NCBI RefSeq assembly: GCF_036983985.1
Contig: NZ_JALAHQ010000002.1
Coordinates: forward strand, 186,001 to 250,000
Source of the DNA: Alishewanella metallidurans
Lineage (GTDB): Bacteria; Pseudomonadota; Gammaproteobacteria; Enterobacterales; Alteromonadaceae
Reading direction: 5' to 3'
Length of the DNA stretch: 64,000 nucleotides
Both the position numbers and the translations under genes were made by a program. Below, piece after piece: positions 42,673 through 52,122 of this stretch (position 1 is its first letter; every line of letters starts with the position of its first letter). The notes under the pieces are model-generated. The model saw only the letters and a program-made list of their open reading frames with translations, did not search any database and was not told the DNA's origin.

Positions 42673-43679
42673 AATTTTGCTCCCAAAATATATTTTTTTA
42701 CTGCACGATTATGCTGCTCTAATGTGGAAGAAAACTGATGAGTACCATCGCCTTTACTGACAAAATAAAACAACTCTGTTTCCGCGGGCTTTGCTACCGC
42801 TTGTAACGATGCACGACCAACCAAACTTATCGGTCCTGGCGGTAAACCATGGTGACGATAGGTATTATACGGGTGTGGGTTGCTTAAATCGGCTCGAGTA
42901 ATATTACCGTTAAAATTATCTAAACCGTAAATTACTGTAGGATCCGTTTGCAAACGCATATTTTTGCGTAACCGATTTATAAAAACCGATGCTACTAAGG
43001 TTTTTTCTGGCGGATAGCTACTTTCCTTCTCAATAATAGAGGCCAGTATTAATAGCTGATATCGGTTTTGTAGCGGCAAGTTATCTTGGCGCTGCTGCCA
43101 TGCCTGTTCTAGCTCTATTAGTAAGGCGCGCTGTGCACGCATAACCAACGCACTTACTTTGCTATTAGCCGTGTAGTAATACGTATCAGGGTAAAGCAGT
43201 GCTTCACTATTGACCGGCTTTTCACCCCACTCGGCTGGCCATTGCAATAGCTGTAATACCTCGGCCGCGGAACGTATATCTTGCTGTAAATAAGGGGCTC
43301 GTTGTATTCGTTCTAAGCTTTGTTGCAAGGTTTCGCCATCAATTAGCGTTAACGAAAACTGCGCTTCTTTACCACTACGAAATAAAGCTAATACCTGTAA
43401 TAAGGTATGCTGATTATCAAGACGAAACACGCCCTGCTGCACCGTAGCCTCTGCTGGGTGTAGTTTAAGATATAACTTTAATGACAAACATTCTGCTGTA
43501 CTTAGCAGCTGTTGTTGCTGCCAACGCTGACATAACTGCGCGGCAGAACTGCCTGAGGGCACAGTATAAATACGCTCAGGCAAAGCAAGGCTGATCTGCT
43601 GCACATAGCGCACTACAGCGTAATAGCCCGCTGCGCATAGCAGTAGAAATAGAATAATAATTTTCAGCGACTTTAGCAT
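42669..43679 (-). CDS. mltG: Endolytic murein transglycosylase MltG
   Basis: A 336-residue single-pass inner-membrane protein (helix about residues 5-27) with a YceG-type catalytic domain. The catalytic glutamate is in ILASIIEKESSYP, followed by VFINRLRKNMRLQTDPTVIYG and NTYRHHGLPPGPI. It is thought to terminate glycan strand growth. It sits between pabC and tmk in the usual order. Confidence 0.95.
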   Translation of the reverse strand: MLKSLKIIILFLLLCAAGYYAVVRYVQQISLALPERIYTVPSGSSAAQLCQRWQQQQLLSTAECLSLKLYLKLHPAEATVQQGVFRLDNQHTLLQVLALFRSGKEAQFSLTLIDGETLQQSLERIQRAPYLQQDIRSAAEVLQLLQWPAEWGEKPVNSEALLYPDTYYYTANSKVSALVMRAQRALLIELEQAWQQRQDNLPLQNRYQLLILASIIEKESSYPPEKTLVASVFINRLRKNMRLQTDPTVIYGLDNFNGNITRADLSNPHPYNTYRHHGLPPGPISLVGRASLQAVAKPAETELFYFVSKGDGTHQFSSTLEQHNRAVKKYILGAKL

Positions 43680-43714
43680 ATTACCTGCGGTTTTAATGTC
43701 TAGGGTTTAAATGG

Positions 43715-44488
43715 CTACGCGTTCAATTTCTGTTGTAATTGCTGCACTGGCAATAGTGTCAGTTCTAGATTATTAATACTTTTAACCGGAACTATACCCA
43801 TAAGTGCATTGCAGATAAACATTGCCTCTACGTTTGCTAGTTCATTTAGCCGCCAGCTAACTTCGGCTATATCTAACAGCTGTTTACGGTGTTGCTGCAT
43901 AATATGCTGACGCATTACGCCGTTAACACCGGCTCGTGTCAGTTCAGGTGTATACCAGTTACCCGAGCGATAGAAAAATACATTTGCGGCGGTAGCTTCG
44001 GTAATAAAACCTTGCTGATCTAGTACTAAAAGATCATCAGCGTCCGTTTGGGCTAACTCTTGCTTTAATAATACTTGCTCTAAACGATTATTATGTTTTA
44101 AACCCGCCAGCAATGGCTGAATACCAAGTTGTAACCTCGCGGTGCTTAACTGCACACCCAGCCGCTGTGCCATAGTATAATCAGGCATAGCACTGCTGCT
44201 AATATAAATACGTGGTTGGCTTACGTCTTGGCAAGCATAACCTCGCCCGCCTTCGCCACGCGAAATCAATATTTTTATAACCTGTTGCGTTAAGGTCACT
44301 GCAGCTTCAGCTTGGCGTTGCAATGCAAACCAGTCAATATCGCCAAAACCTAATGTGGTCGCACCTAGTTGCAAACGTTGCAGATGTAACGGCCATAATT
44401 GAATTTTACCACCACGCACTTGCATAGTAGTAAAAAGGCCATCACCGTAATTAAAGCTGCGATCTTGAGTATGTATAGCCGCTTGCAC
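43715..44488 (-). CDS. pabC: Aminodeoxychorismate lyase
   Basis: A PLP-dependent fold-type IV enzyme of 257 residues that makes 4-aminobenzoate for folate. Conserved text is FNYGDGLFTTMQV at the N-terminus, KHNNRLEQVL with the PLP lysine, and EATAANVFFY. The start codon at 44488 is a non-ATG (TTG or GTG-like context) or a close in-frame alternative. The position between fabF and mltG is standard. Confidence 0.9.
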   Translation of the reverse strand: MQAAIHTQDRSFNYGDGLFTTMQVRGGKIQLWPLHLQRLQLGATTLGFGDIDWFALQRQAEAAVTLTQQVIKILISRGEGGRGYACQDVSQPRIYISSSAMPDYTMAQRLGVQLSTARLQLGIQPLLAGLKHNNRLEQVLLKQELAQTDADDLLVLDQQGFITEATAANVFFYRSGNWYTPELTRAGVNGVMRQHIMQQHRKQLLDIAEVSWRLNELANVEAMFICNALMGIVPVKSINNLELTLLPVQQLQQKLNA

Positions 44489-44585
44489 ACCTGTTACCAG
44501 ATAAGTAGAAACAGCCGCAGTATGCCTTAAAATGCAGATAAAACAAAGGCTGCACTAGGCAGCCTTTGTTAATCAATACAGCAGA

Positions 44586-45824
44586 TTATACGCGCTTGAA
44601 CAAGATAGAACCGTTAGTACCACCAAAGCCAAATGAATTACACAATGCATAATCCATCGTAACTTGACGTGATTCAAGAGGCACATAATCCAAATCACAA
44701 CCGACATCGGGGTTGTCCAGATTAATGGTTGGCGTAACCACTTTATCTTGTAACGACAATACGGTAATGATGGATTCAACCGAACCCGCCGCACCCAGTA
44801 AATGACCAATCATTGATTTAGACGAACTGACCATCACTTTATCAATGTTGTTGGCAAATACCGATTTAATCGCCATCGTTTCAGCAATATCACCCGCCGG
44901 AGTAGAAGTACCATGAGCATTAATATAAGCAACTTGCTCAGGGTTAATTTGCGCATCGTTTAATGCATTACGCATAGCAGCGGCTGCACCAGCACCGTTT
45001 TCTGGTGGCGATGTCATATGGTAAGCGTCGCCACTCATACCAAAACCAACTAGCTCGGCATAAATTTTAGCGCCACGTGCTTTAGCGTGCTCGTATTCTT
45101 CAACTACCATTACACCCGCGCCGTCGCCTAGCACAAAACCATCTCGGTCTTTATCCCACGGCCGACTCGCTTGCTGTGGTGAATCGTTACGTGTCGACAG
45201 CGCCCGCGCTGCACCAAAACCACCCATGCCTAAAGGCGTAGAGGCTTTTTCAGCACCACCGGCAATCATAACGTCGGCATCGCCGTAGCTAATCATACGT
45301 GCAGCATGGCCAATATTATGCACACCTGTAGTACAGGCGGTTACAATACTGATATTAGGGCCTTGCAAACCCAACATTATTGATAACTGACCAGCAATCA
45401 TATTGATAATGGTTGATGGCACAAAAAACGGTGATAACCGCTTCGGGCCACTTGCCATTAATTTAGTGTGGTTTTCTTCAATTAAGCCTAAACCACCAAT
45501 ACCAGAGCCTATAGCAGCACCAATACGTGGCGCATTTTGCTCAGTTATTTCAATGCCCGAGTCACGAAATGCCTGAATACCAGCAGCGACACCATACTGA
45601 ATAAAGAGATCCATTTTTTTCGCGTCTTTTGTCGAAAAATACGGCTCCACATCAAAATTTCTTACCAAACCAGCAAACTTGGTAGTATAGGCACTAGTAT
45701 CGAAATGATCGATCAGCGATATACCACTTTTACCCTGCTGTAAGCCTTTCCAGCTTGAGGCGACATCATTACCCAGCGGCGTTAACATGCCTAAACCGGT
45801 AACTACCACACGACGTTTTGCCAC
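44586..45824 (-). CDS. fabF: 3-oxoacyl-ACP synthase II
   Basis: A KAS II condensing enzyme of 412 residues for fatty-acid elongation. The catalytic cysteine is in VTACTTGVH, with histidines in INAHGTST and SMIGHLLGAAG. The start is GTG at 45824: a GGAGGA Shine-Dalgarno lies five bases before it and the resulting MAKRRVVVTGLG matches the family. The ATG at 45839 would place the ribosome site inside the gene. It follows acpP with a 76-base gap. Confidence 0.95.
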   Translation of the reverse strand: MAKRRVVVTGLGMLTPLGNDVASSWKGLQQGKSGISLIDHFDTSAYTTKFAGLVRNFDVEPYFSTKDAKKMDLFIQYGVAAGIQAFRDSGIEITEQNAPRIGAAIGSGIGGLGLIEENHTKLMASGPKRLSPFFVPSTIINMIAGQLSIMLGLQGPNISIVTACTTGVHNIGHAARMISYGDADVMIAGGAEKASTPLGMGGFGAARALSTRNDSPQQASRPWDKDRDGFVLGDGAGVMVVEEYEHAKARGAKIYAELVGFGMSGDAYHMTSPPENGAGAAAAMRNALNDAQINPEQVAYINAHGTSTPAGDIAETMAIKSVFANNIDKVMVSSSKSMIGHLLGAAGSVESIITVLSLQDKVVTPTINLDNPDVGCDLDYVPLESRQVTMDYALCNSFGFGGTNGSILFKRV

Positions 45825-45900
45825 AAAATCCTCCGCCATGGAAATTTTCTTTTATAAACAAAAACGGGTAGCCAGGCTACCCGTTCTGCAAGCTGTTCGC

Positions 45901-46137
45901 TTACTCTGCGTGTGCTTTGATATAATCAATAGCAGACTGAACAGTCGTAATTTTTTCAGCTTCTTCGTCAGGAATCTCAGTATCGAATTCTTCTTCAAGC
46001 GCCATTACTAATTCAACGGTATCTAATGAATCGGCACCTAAATCTTCAACGAATGACGCTTCGTGCTTCACTTCGTCTTCTTTAACACCCAGTTGTTCGA
46101 TAATAATTTTCTTTACGCGTTCTTCGATGTTGCTCAT
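45901..46137 (-). CDS. acpP: Acyl carrier protein
   Basis: A 78-residue acidic carrier protein. The phosphopantetheine serine is in GADSLDTVELVMALEEEF, and EIPDEEAEKI follows. It has the strong AAGGAAAAAAAG region upstream typical of a highly expressed gene. The 137-base gap to fabG probably holds its own promoter, as in many gammaproteobacteria. Confidence 0.98.
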   Translation of the reverse strand: MSNIEERVKKIIIEQLGVKEDEVKHEASFVEDLGADSLDTVELVMALEEEFDTEIPDEEAEKITTVQSAIDYIKAHAE

Positions 46138-46274
46138 CTTTTTTTCCTTTTTCTCATATAAATCGCAACAATTCGTGCAATTTTGTGTGGCGCTAGTTTA
46201 TGCGTAAGTTTTATGGGTTGCAAGTAAACAAAACAGCATTTTTTGCTGGTCAAACCTGCTTATATTCCCAATAC

Positions 46275-47021
46275 TTACACCATATACATCCCGCCGTTTA
46301 CGTGAATCGTTTCACCAGTAATGTAAGCCGCCTGATTAGACGCTAAAAACGCAGCTGTTGCAGCAATTTCTTCTGGCTTACCTAATCGGTTTGCTGGTAC
46401 TTGGCCAAAGATACTTTCTTTTTGTTCTTCAGACAGCTCTTTAGTCATGTCAGTATCAATAAAACCTGGAGCAATAGCATTTACGGTAATTCCGCGCGAT
46501 GCAACTTCACGGGCTAATGATTTAGTAAAACCCAGCACCCCGGCTTTAGCTGCCGCATAATTGGTTTGGCCTGCGTTGCCCATAGAGCCCACTACCGAAC
46601 CAATATTAATGATACGACCAAAACGTTTTTTCATCATGCTACGCATTACCGCTTTGCTTAAGCGATAAACTGATGTCAAATTGGTTTGTATTATGTCAAA
46701 CCATTCATCATCTTTCATGCGCATTAGTAAATTATCGCGCGTAATACCGGCATTATTAACTAAAATATCGATATCACCAAACTGGTTTTTTATTTGCTCT
46801 AAGCATTGTTCAATTGACGCTGTATCGCCAACGTTTAACACTAAGCCACAGCCTTTATCACCTAAATAACTACTAATAGCCGCCGCGCCTTTTTCTGAAG
46901 TTGCCGTACCAACGACTTGCGCTCCTAGCGCCGCTAACTGCTCGGCAATCGCGCGGCCTATACCACGGCTAGCGCCAGTGACCAGTGCTACCTTGCCTTC
47001 TAATGAAATAAAATTTGTCAT
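46275..47021 (-). CDS. fabG: 3-oxoacyl-ACP reductase
   Basis: An NADPH-dependent short-chain reductase of 248 residues. The cofactor motif is TGASRGIGRAIA, with NNAGITRDN and the catalytic tyrosine/lysine in YAAAKAG. It converts 3-oxoacyl-ACP to 3-hydroxyacyl-ACP. It begins nine bases after fabD. Confidence 0.97.
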   Translation of the reverse strand: MTNFISLEGKVALVTGASRGIGRAIAEQLAALGAQVVGTATSEKGAAAISSYLGDKGCGLVLNVGDTASIEQCLEQIKNQFGDIDILVNNAGITRDNLLMRMKDDEWFDIIQTNLTSVYRLSKAVMRSMMKKRFGRIINIGSVVGSMGNAGQTNYAAAKAGVLGFTKSLAREVASRGITVNAIAPGFIDTDMTKELSEEQKESIFGQVPANRLGKPEEIAATAAFLASNQAAYITGETIHVNGGMYMV

Positions 47022-47030
47022 TTTTAACCC

Positions 47031-47966
47031 TTATTCATTAGCTAACGCTGCTTGTAGTGCTGCGCTATCGCTAACCGAAGCTGTAATTAGTTCTTTATTG
47101 ATACGTTTAATCAGACCACTTAATACCTTACCCGCACCTAATTCTATTACCTGTGTTACACCTTGTGCCGCTAACCATTCAATGGTTTCTGTCCAACGCA
47201 CTGGGCTGTATAACTGGCGTACTAACGCATCTTTAACTGCGGCCGCATCGGTAGCGATGGCAACATCAACGTTATTAATCACAGGTATTGCCGCGTCGCT
47301 AAAATTAAGCGCAGCTAAATCAATGGCCAATTGCTCGGCAGCTGGGCGCATTAATGCGCAATGTGACGGCACACTTACCGGTAATGGCAGTGCACGTTTA
47401 GCGCCGGCCGCTTTACATAGTTCACCAGCGCGCTCAACAGCCGCTTTATTACCAGCAATCACCACTTGGCCTGGCGAATTAAAATTAACCGGCGATACTA
47501 CTTCGCCTTGCGCCGCGTCAGCACAGGCTTTGGCAATAGCAGCATCGTCTAAACCAATAATAGCCGACATAGCCCCGACACCCGCAGGTACGGCTTGCTG
47601 CATGTAGTTACCGCGCTTTTCAACTAACTTAACCGCATCTGCCAGTGATAACACACCTGCACACACTAATGCTGAGTACTCTCCTAAAGAGTGACCCGCA
47701 AAGTATACTGGCGTCGTGCCATTTTGCTGCTGCCATAACCGCCACACTGCAACCGATGCAGTTAATAGCGCGGGTTGGGTGCGGTGCGTTTCGTTTAAAT
47801 CAGCCTCAGGACCATTAGCAACTAGTGCCCATAAATCATAACCTAAGGCTGCAGATGCTTCAGTAAAGGTATGCTTTACTACATCATATTGCTGGTGTAA
47901 ATCGGCCAACATACCTAAGCTTTGCGAACCTTGACCTGGAAATACAATCGCCAATTTTGTTGTCAT
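47031..47966 (-). CDS. fabD: Malonyl-CoA:ACP transacylase
   Basis: A 311-residue acyltransferase that loads malonyl groups onto ACP. The family motifs FPGQGSQSLGM, GHSLGEYSALV with the nucleophilic serine, and VPSHCALM with the histidine are all present. It lies between fabH and fabG in the standard order. Confidence 0.97.
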   Translation of the reverse strand: MTTKLAIVFPGQGSQSLGMLADLHQQYDVVKHTFTEASAALGYDLWALVANGPEADLNETHRTQPALLTASVAVWRLWQQQNGTTPVYFAGHSLGEYSALVCAGVLSLADAVKLVEKRGNYMQQAVPAGVGAMSAIIGLDDAAIAKACADAAQGEVVSPVNFNSPGQVVIAGNKAAVERAGELCKAAGAKRALPLPVSVPSHCALMRPAAEQLAIDLAALNFSDAAIPVINNVDVAIATDAAAVKDALVRQLYSPVRWTETIEWLAAQGVTQVIELGAGKVLSGLIKRINKELITASVSDSAALQAALANE

Positions 47967-48002
47967 TTTAGATCCTGAAAATTGTATTGTTGGTATTGGC
48001 GT

Positions 48003-48962
48003 TTAATAACGCACTAACGCTGATGCCCATGCAAAACCACCACCGAAAGCTTCAAGTAGTAAGGTTTGTCCGCGTTTAATGCGACCATCACGAATGGCTT
48101 CATCTAATGCGGTAGGCACAGTAGCTGCCGAGGTATTGCCGTAACGGTCTAGGTTAATAACTACCTGATCCATCGACATATCCAGTTTACGCGCAACTGC
48201 AGCAATAATACGTAAGTTAGCCTGATGCGGTACTAACCAGTCAATTTCTGATTTTTGCATATTATTCGCCGCTAACGTTTGCTCAACAGCTTCAGAAAGT
48301 TTAGTTACGGCTACTTTAAATACGTCGTTACCTTTCATCGAACCCCAAGATTCATGTACCGATTGCTCGTTACCACGAATAGGATTATCAACGTACAGTA
48401 ATTCAGAATACTTACCATCAGCGTGAATATGGGTAGATAAAATGCCAGATTGCTCTGAGGCTTCAAGCAATACCGCACCAGCAGCATCGCCGAATAAAAT
48501 AACCATGCTGCGATCTTCTGGCGAAATTAAACGCGACAAACAATCTGAACCAATAACTAAAATACGCTTGGCCATACCGGTTTTAATATACTGATCGGCA
48601 ATACTTAAACCGTAACAAAAGCCGGCACAAGCCGCAGCAATATCAAAGGCGGGAATAGCAGGTATTTCTAGCTCACGTTGAATTTCACAGGCCGAGCTAG
48701 GTAATGCGCGCGAACCACTCGTGGTTGCACAAATAATCATATCGATGCTGTTTTTATCAATACCGGCTGCTTCAATGGCTTTTAGTGCAGCTTGCGCGCC
48801 CATAGTGGCAACGGTTTCGTTCTCACCAATAAGCCTGCGCTCTCTAATGCCGGTACGTTCGATAATCCATTCGTCGGTAGTTTCTACCATTGTTTCCAAA
48901 TCCGCGTTACTGCGGATCTGTGACGGGAAGTAACTCCCGGTACCTATAATGCGTGAATACAT
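48003..48962 (-). CDS. fabH: 3-oxoacyl-ACP synthase III
   Basis: A KAS III enzyme of 319 residues that starts fatty-acid synthesis from acetyl-CoA. The catalytic cysteine is in AACAGFCYGL, with H and N in VPHQANLRII and RYGNTSAAT. The C-terminal FGGGFAWASAL is intact. It begins six bases after plsX. Confidence 0.97.
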   Translation of the reverse strand: MYSRIIGTGSYFPSQIRSNADLETMVETTDEWIIERTGIRERRLIGENETVATMGAQAALKAIEAAGIDKNSIDMIICATTSGSRALPSSACEIQRELEIPAIPAFDIAAACAGFCYGLSIADQYIKTGMAKRILVIGSDCLSRLISPEDRSMVILFGDAAGAVLLEASEQSGILSTHIHADGKYSELLYVDNPIRGNEQSVHESWGSMKGNDVFKVAVTKLSEAVEQTLAANNMQKSEIDWLVPHQANLRIIAAVARKLDMSMDQVVINLDRYGNTSAATVPTALDEAIRDGRIKRGQTLLLEAFGGGFAWASALVRY

Positions 48963-48968
48963 GCGAAC

Positions 48969-50009
48969 CTACGCTTTATCAATTAATACGTGTTCCAACC
49001 GGTCTTTAATTTTAGCAGGCACTTGACGTTCAACCTCACGTACCGCTTGCCGGATGGCACTTAGAAATGCATCTTTAGTCGCATTTCCATGACTTTTCAC
49101 TACAATTCCGCGCAATCCTATCAGACTTGCCCCGTTATAGTGGTCGGGGTTCACCCCCTGATAAAGGCTTTTTATAAAAGGTTTAATCATCCAGCCGAAT
49201 AATTGCGCAGTTACACGATCTTTGATACTGGTTTCAAAGCGGCGTAAAATGAGTTTGGCAACACCTTCACAGGTTTTAAGCGCGACATTACCAACAAAGC
49301 CATCACAAACCACTACATCAGCTTTACCACTGAAAATATCATTACCTTCAATGTAACCAATGTAATTAATGTCGTTGCATTCAGATAACAGCATAGATGC
49401 GCGTTTAATCTGATCTGAACCTTTAATTTCTTCTTCGCCCATATTCAGTAACGCCACCTTGGGTTTACTGATCCCAATAACCTCTTCTGCCATTACTGCA
49501 CCCATTACCGCGAACTGAAATAAGGTGTCAGCGTCAGAGTTTACTGTAGCGCCTAAATCGAGCATATAAACGGGTGTGCTGTCTAATGATGGCAAGGTAC
49601 TGATAAGCGCAGGGCGGTCAATACCATTAAGCATTTTCAGTACATAATGTGCCATCGCAATCAGTGCGCCGGTATTGCCGGCACTAACACAGGCTTGTAC
49701 CTCACCCTTTTCGACCAAATCTAGTGCAACCCGCATCGACGAGTTACGCTTAGAGCGCAGGGCAACAGCTGGCTTATCAGCCATGGTTACAACTTGGGTA
49801 CTAGGATGCAAAGTAAGTTGTGGATGCGGAAATACACCGTGCAATTTTAATTGCTCGGTCAAAATAGCTTCATCGCCACACAAGATAAGGTGTAACTCAG
49901 GAAATTCACATACCGCAGCGAGTGCCGCAGGAATAGTAGTATGGGGGCCGTGATCGCCCCCCATCATGTCTAGTGCAAGTGTCAGCTTAGTGGGCTGCAC
50001 TGAGTGCAT
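48969..50009 (-). CDS. plsX: Phosphate acyltransferase PlsX
   Basis: A 346-residue enzyme that makes acyl-phosphate from acyl-ACP for phospholipid synthesis. Motifs are ALDMMGGDHGPHTTIPA at the N-terminus, SAGNTGALIA and DGFVGNVALKTCEGVA. It lies downstream of rpmF with a seven-base gap, as in most proteobacteria. Confidence 0.96.
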   Translation of the reverse strand: MHSVQPTKLTLALDMMGGDHGPHTTIPAALAAVCEFPELHLILCGDEAILTEQLKLHGVFPHPQLTLHPSTQVVTMADKPAVALRSKRNSSMRVALDLVEKGEVQACVSAGNTGALIAMAHYVLKMLNGIDRPALISTLPSLDSTPVYMLDLGATVNSDADTLFQFAVMGAVMAEEVIGISKPKVALLNMGEEEIKGSDQIKRASMLLSECNDINYIGYIEGNDIFSGKADVVVCDGFVGNVALKTCEGVAKLILRRFETSIKDRVTAQLFGWMIKPFIKSLYQGVNPDHYNGASLIGLRGIVVKSHGNATKDAFLSAIRQAVREVERQVPAKIKDRLEHVLIDKA

Positions 50010-50015
50010 CCAAAC

Positions 50016-50180
50016 TTACTTAACTTTACGGCCTTTGTAGTAACCATCGGCAGTAATGTGGTGACGACGATGCGTTTCACCAGTAGTAGAATCAACTGAC
50101 AGCGTTGGGCCAGTTAATGCATCGTGTGAACGACGCATGTCGCGGCGGGCACGTGATTTTTTGTTTTGCTGAACAGCCAT
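50016..50180 (-). CDS. rpmF: Ribosomal protein L32
   Basis: A 54-residue basic protein beginning MAVQQNKKSRARRDMRRSH and containing GETHRRHHIT and YKGRKV. It is slightly shorter than the common 56-57 residues. No zinc cysteines are present, as in most gammaproteobacterial L32. The ATG at 50180 has AGGAGA upstream. It lies between yceD and plsX, the conserved order. Confidence 0.97.
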   Translation of the reverse strand: MAVQQNKKSRARRDMRRSHDALTGPTLSVDSTTGETHRRHHITADGYYKGRKVK

Positions 50181-50196
50181 GGTATATCTCCTAAAC

Positions 50197-50724
50197 TCAC
50201 TTTTTCTTTAATTCTGCCAGTATAGCAAAAGGATTGGGTTTTTCTGGTTCGGGACCAATATCACCAAAACTCATCAATGCCGCACTAACGGCGCAAACCG
50301 CTTCGTCATGCATCGGAAATAATGGTAATGCCAAAATCAGCTCATCTTCCACTAACTGCCGTAAATTTATTTCGCCGTGTTCATCTTTATCGATCACGTC
50401 GTAACGCTCAGGAATTAATTCCAAAGCTGCGTTATCTCCCGCTTTTACAGGAGTGTATGCAAAATTGCAGTCCAGCGACATGTTAATGGCTTCGCCACAA
50501 CGTTCGCAGGTTACACTGACTTCGCAAGCGGCGCTACCCTGTATTACGGTTAGGCCTTGCTGATCAGTACTGCATTCTATTCGAACCGCCACATCGCCCT
50601 GCGGGTTAAGCAGGCTTTCAGTTAATCGGGTTAAATCTACTAATGGCGTATTGCCTTCATAGTCAGAGCGTTTTTGCGCTGCTTTAACCGGATCTATAGT
50701 AATGGGCATTTTTACTTTTTGCAT
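50197..50724 (-). CDS. yceD: YceD (DUF177) protein, 23S rRNA accumulation factor
   Basis: A 175-residue DUF177 protein beginning MQKVKMPITIDPVKAAQKR. A zinc-like CERCGE motif lies mid-protein, followed by LVEDELILALPLFPMH and the C-terminal KPNPFAILAELKKK. The family is linked to 23S rRNA processing. The start at ATG 50724 matches family length; the frame continues to 50868 but that part has no family similarity and lies under the yceF promoter region. The Shine-Dalgarno is weak. Confidence 0.9.
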   Translation of the reverse strand: MQKVKMPITIDPVKAAQKRSDYEGNTPLVDLTRLTESLLNPQGDVAVRIECSTDQQGLTVIQGSAACEVSVTCERCGEAINMSLDCNFAYTPVKAGDNAALELIPERYDVIDKDEHGEINLRQLVEDELILALPLFPMHDEAVCAVSAALMSFGDIGPEPEKPNPFAILAELKKK

Positions 50725-50854
50725 AAGGCGCGCATCATATAGAACCGCCCCGTTGCTGTCAAAGGGAACTGACAGATTTTTATCGTTTTTATCGCGCATT
50801 TTTTCCATTCTGTTTATAGTACCGCATATTCTGAATATAAAGGCTGTTTCCTCA

Positions 50855-51454
50855 ATGCCACAGCGCACTATCCCAAGCTTATACTTAGCATCTACCTCGG
50901 TGTATCGTCAGCAGCTATTAGCCAAATTAACACCGCGCTTTACCATGATAAAACCAGAGGTTGATGAAACACCTTTACCTAACGAAACAGCAACTGAACT
51001 TGTTAGCCGATTAGCTATCGCTAAGGCGCAAGCCGTCGCCGGTAACTTAAGCGAGGGTTTGGTAATAGGTTCAGATCAGGTTGCGCTATTTAATAACCAC
51101 ATTATCGGAAAACCACACACCTCAGCCAACGCTTATCAGCAATTAAGCGACTTTAGTGGCCAAAGTGTCACATTTTTAACGGGGTTGGCGCTAGTTAATG
51201 CCCAAACCCGACATATCCAAGTTATTACCGACCCCTTCACGGTACATTTTCGTCAACTATCAGCAGCTGAAATAACCGCTTATATTGAAAAAGAACAACC
51301 GTTAGATTGTGCCGGTAGTTTTAAAAGTGAAGGCTTAGGTATTAGCTTATTTAGTAAGCTCAGCGGCGATGACCCCAATAGCCTTGTCGGTTTGCCGTTA
51401 ATTCGCCTTAACCAACTGCTACTTAACGAAGGTGTAAACCTGCTATTAGGTTAA
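50855..51454 (+). CDS. yceF: Maf-family nucleotide pyrophosphatase (YceF, m7GTP-type)
   Basis: A 199-residue Maf/HAM1-fold protein. The N-terminus reads LYLASTSVYRQQLLAKL, with the conserved SxSxxR element, then VDETPLPNE, GSDQVALF and CAGSFKSEGLGI. The E-G-L-G-I end fits the YceF subgroup acting on 7-methyl-GTP. The start is the ATG at 50855. It is divergent from yceD and convergent with the phosphatase gene, sharing a TTAA at the stop codons. Confidence 0.92.
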   Translation: MPQRTIPSLYLASTSVYRQQLLAKLTPRFTMIKPEVDETPLPNETATELVSRLAIAKAQAVAGNLSEGLVIGSDQVALFNNHIIGKPHTSANAYQQLSDFSGQSVTFLTGLALVNAQTRHIQVITDPFTVHFRQLSAAEITAYIEKEQPLDCAGSFKSEGLGISLFSKLSGDDPNSLVGLPLIRLNQLLLNEGVNLLLG

Positions 51455-52107
51455 AGCACCTGCAACAGTTGTGGTATTGAATCAATAATGGCTTTAGGCG
51501 CAAATTGGCTTAATACCTCGCGATCATGCACGCCGTGCGTTACGCCAACGCGCGGCATATTTATCGCTTGTGCCATCTTCATATCGTGACTGGTATCGCC
51601 CACCATTACCGCATGCCCAGCCTTAACACCTAGTTGCTGCAAAATTTGCTGTAACATATCAGGGTGTGGTTTCGACTGTGCTTCATCGGCGCAGCGGCTG
51701 GTATCAAAGTATTGTTCTAGTCCAGTATCGGCAAACATACGGTTAAGGCCTTTACGCGCTTTACCGGTGGCAACGGCTAATAATACATTTTGTTCTTTTA
51801 GCTGTTTAAGCACCTGCTCAACACCAGCAAATAACGGTGTTGGTGTGGTATCGTGAGTAAGATACTGATCGCGATAATGATCAAACAGCTGTTGGCGTTG
51901 CTTGTCGCTAACACCTGGAAACAACACATCAAATGCTGGGTCTAGGCTTAAACCAATAATTTGCTTTACCGCAAACTCGCTAGGAACAATTAACTCGGTT
52001 TTCTCGGCCGCCGTGCGCATTGATGAGACAATGCGACCAACCGAGTCCATTACCGTGCCATCCCAATCAAATACCACCAGCGATACCTTATCCGTTACAT
52101 TTTGCAT
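51451..52107 (-). CDS. HAD-IA family phosphatase
   Basis: A 218-residue haloacid-dehalogenase hydrolase of the Gph/beta-phosphoglucomutase type. Motif I is VFDWDGTVMDSVG, motif II AVATGKARKG, and motif III/IV MVGDTSHDMKMA. The substrate cannot be assigned. It follows rluC by 15 bases; such a gene next to rluC is common in gammaproteobacteria. Confidence 0.93.
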   Translation of the reverse strand: MQNVTDKVSLVVFDWDGTVMDSVGRIVSSMRTAAEKTELIVPSEFAVKQIIGLSLDPAFDVLFPGVSDKQRQQLFDHYRDQYLTHDTTPTPLFAGVEQVLKQLKEQNVLLAVATGKARKGLNRMFADTGLEQYFDTSRCADEAQSKPHPDMLQQILQQLGVKAGHAVMVGDTSHDMKMAQAINMPRVGVTHGVHDREVLSQFAPKAIIDSIPQLLQVL

Positions 52108-52122
52108 TACACTCTCATTAAA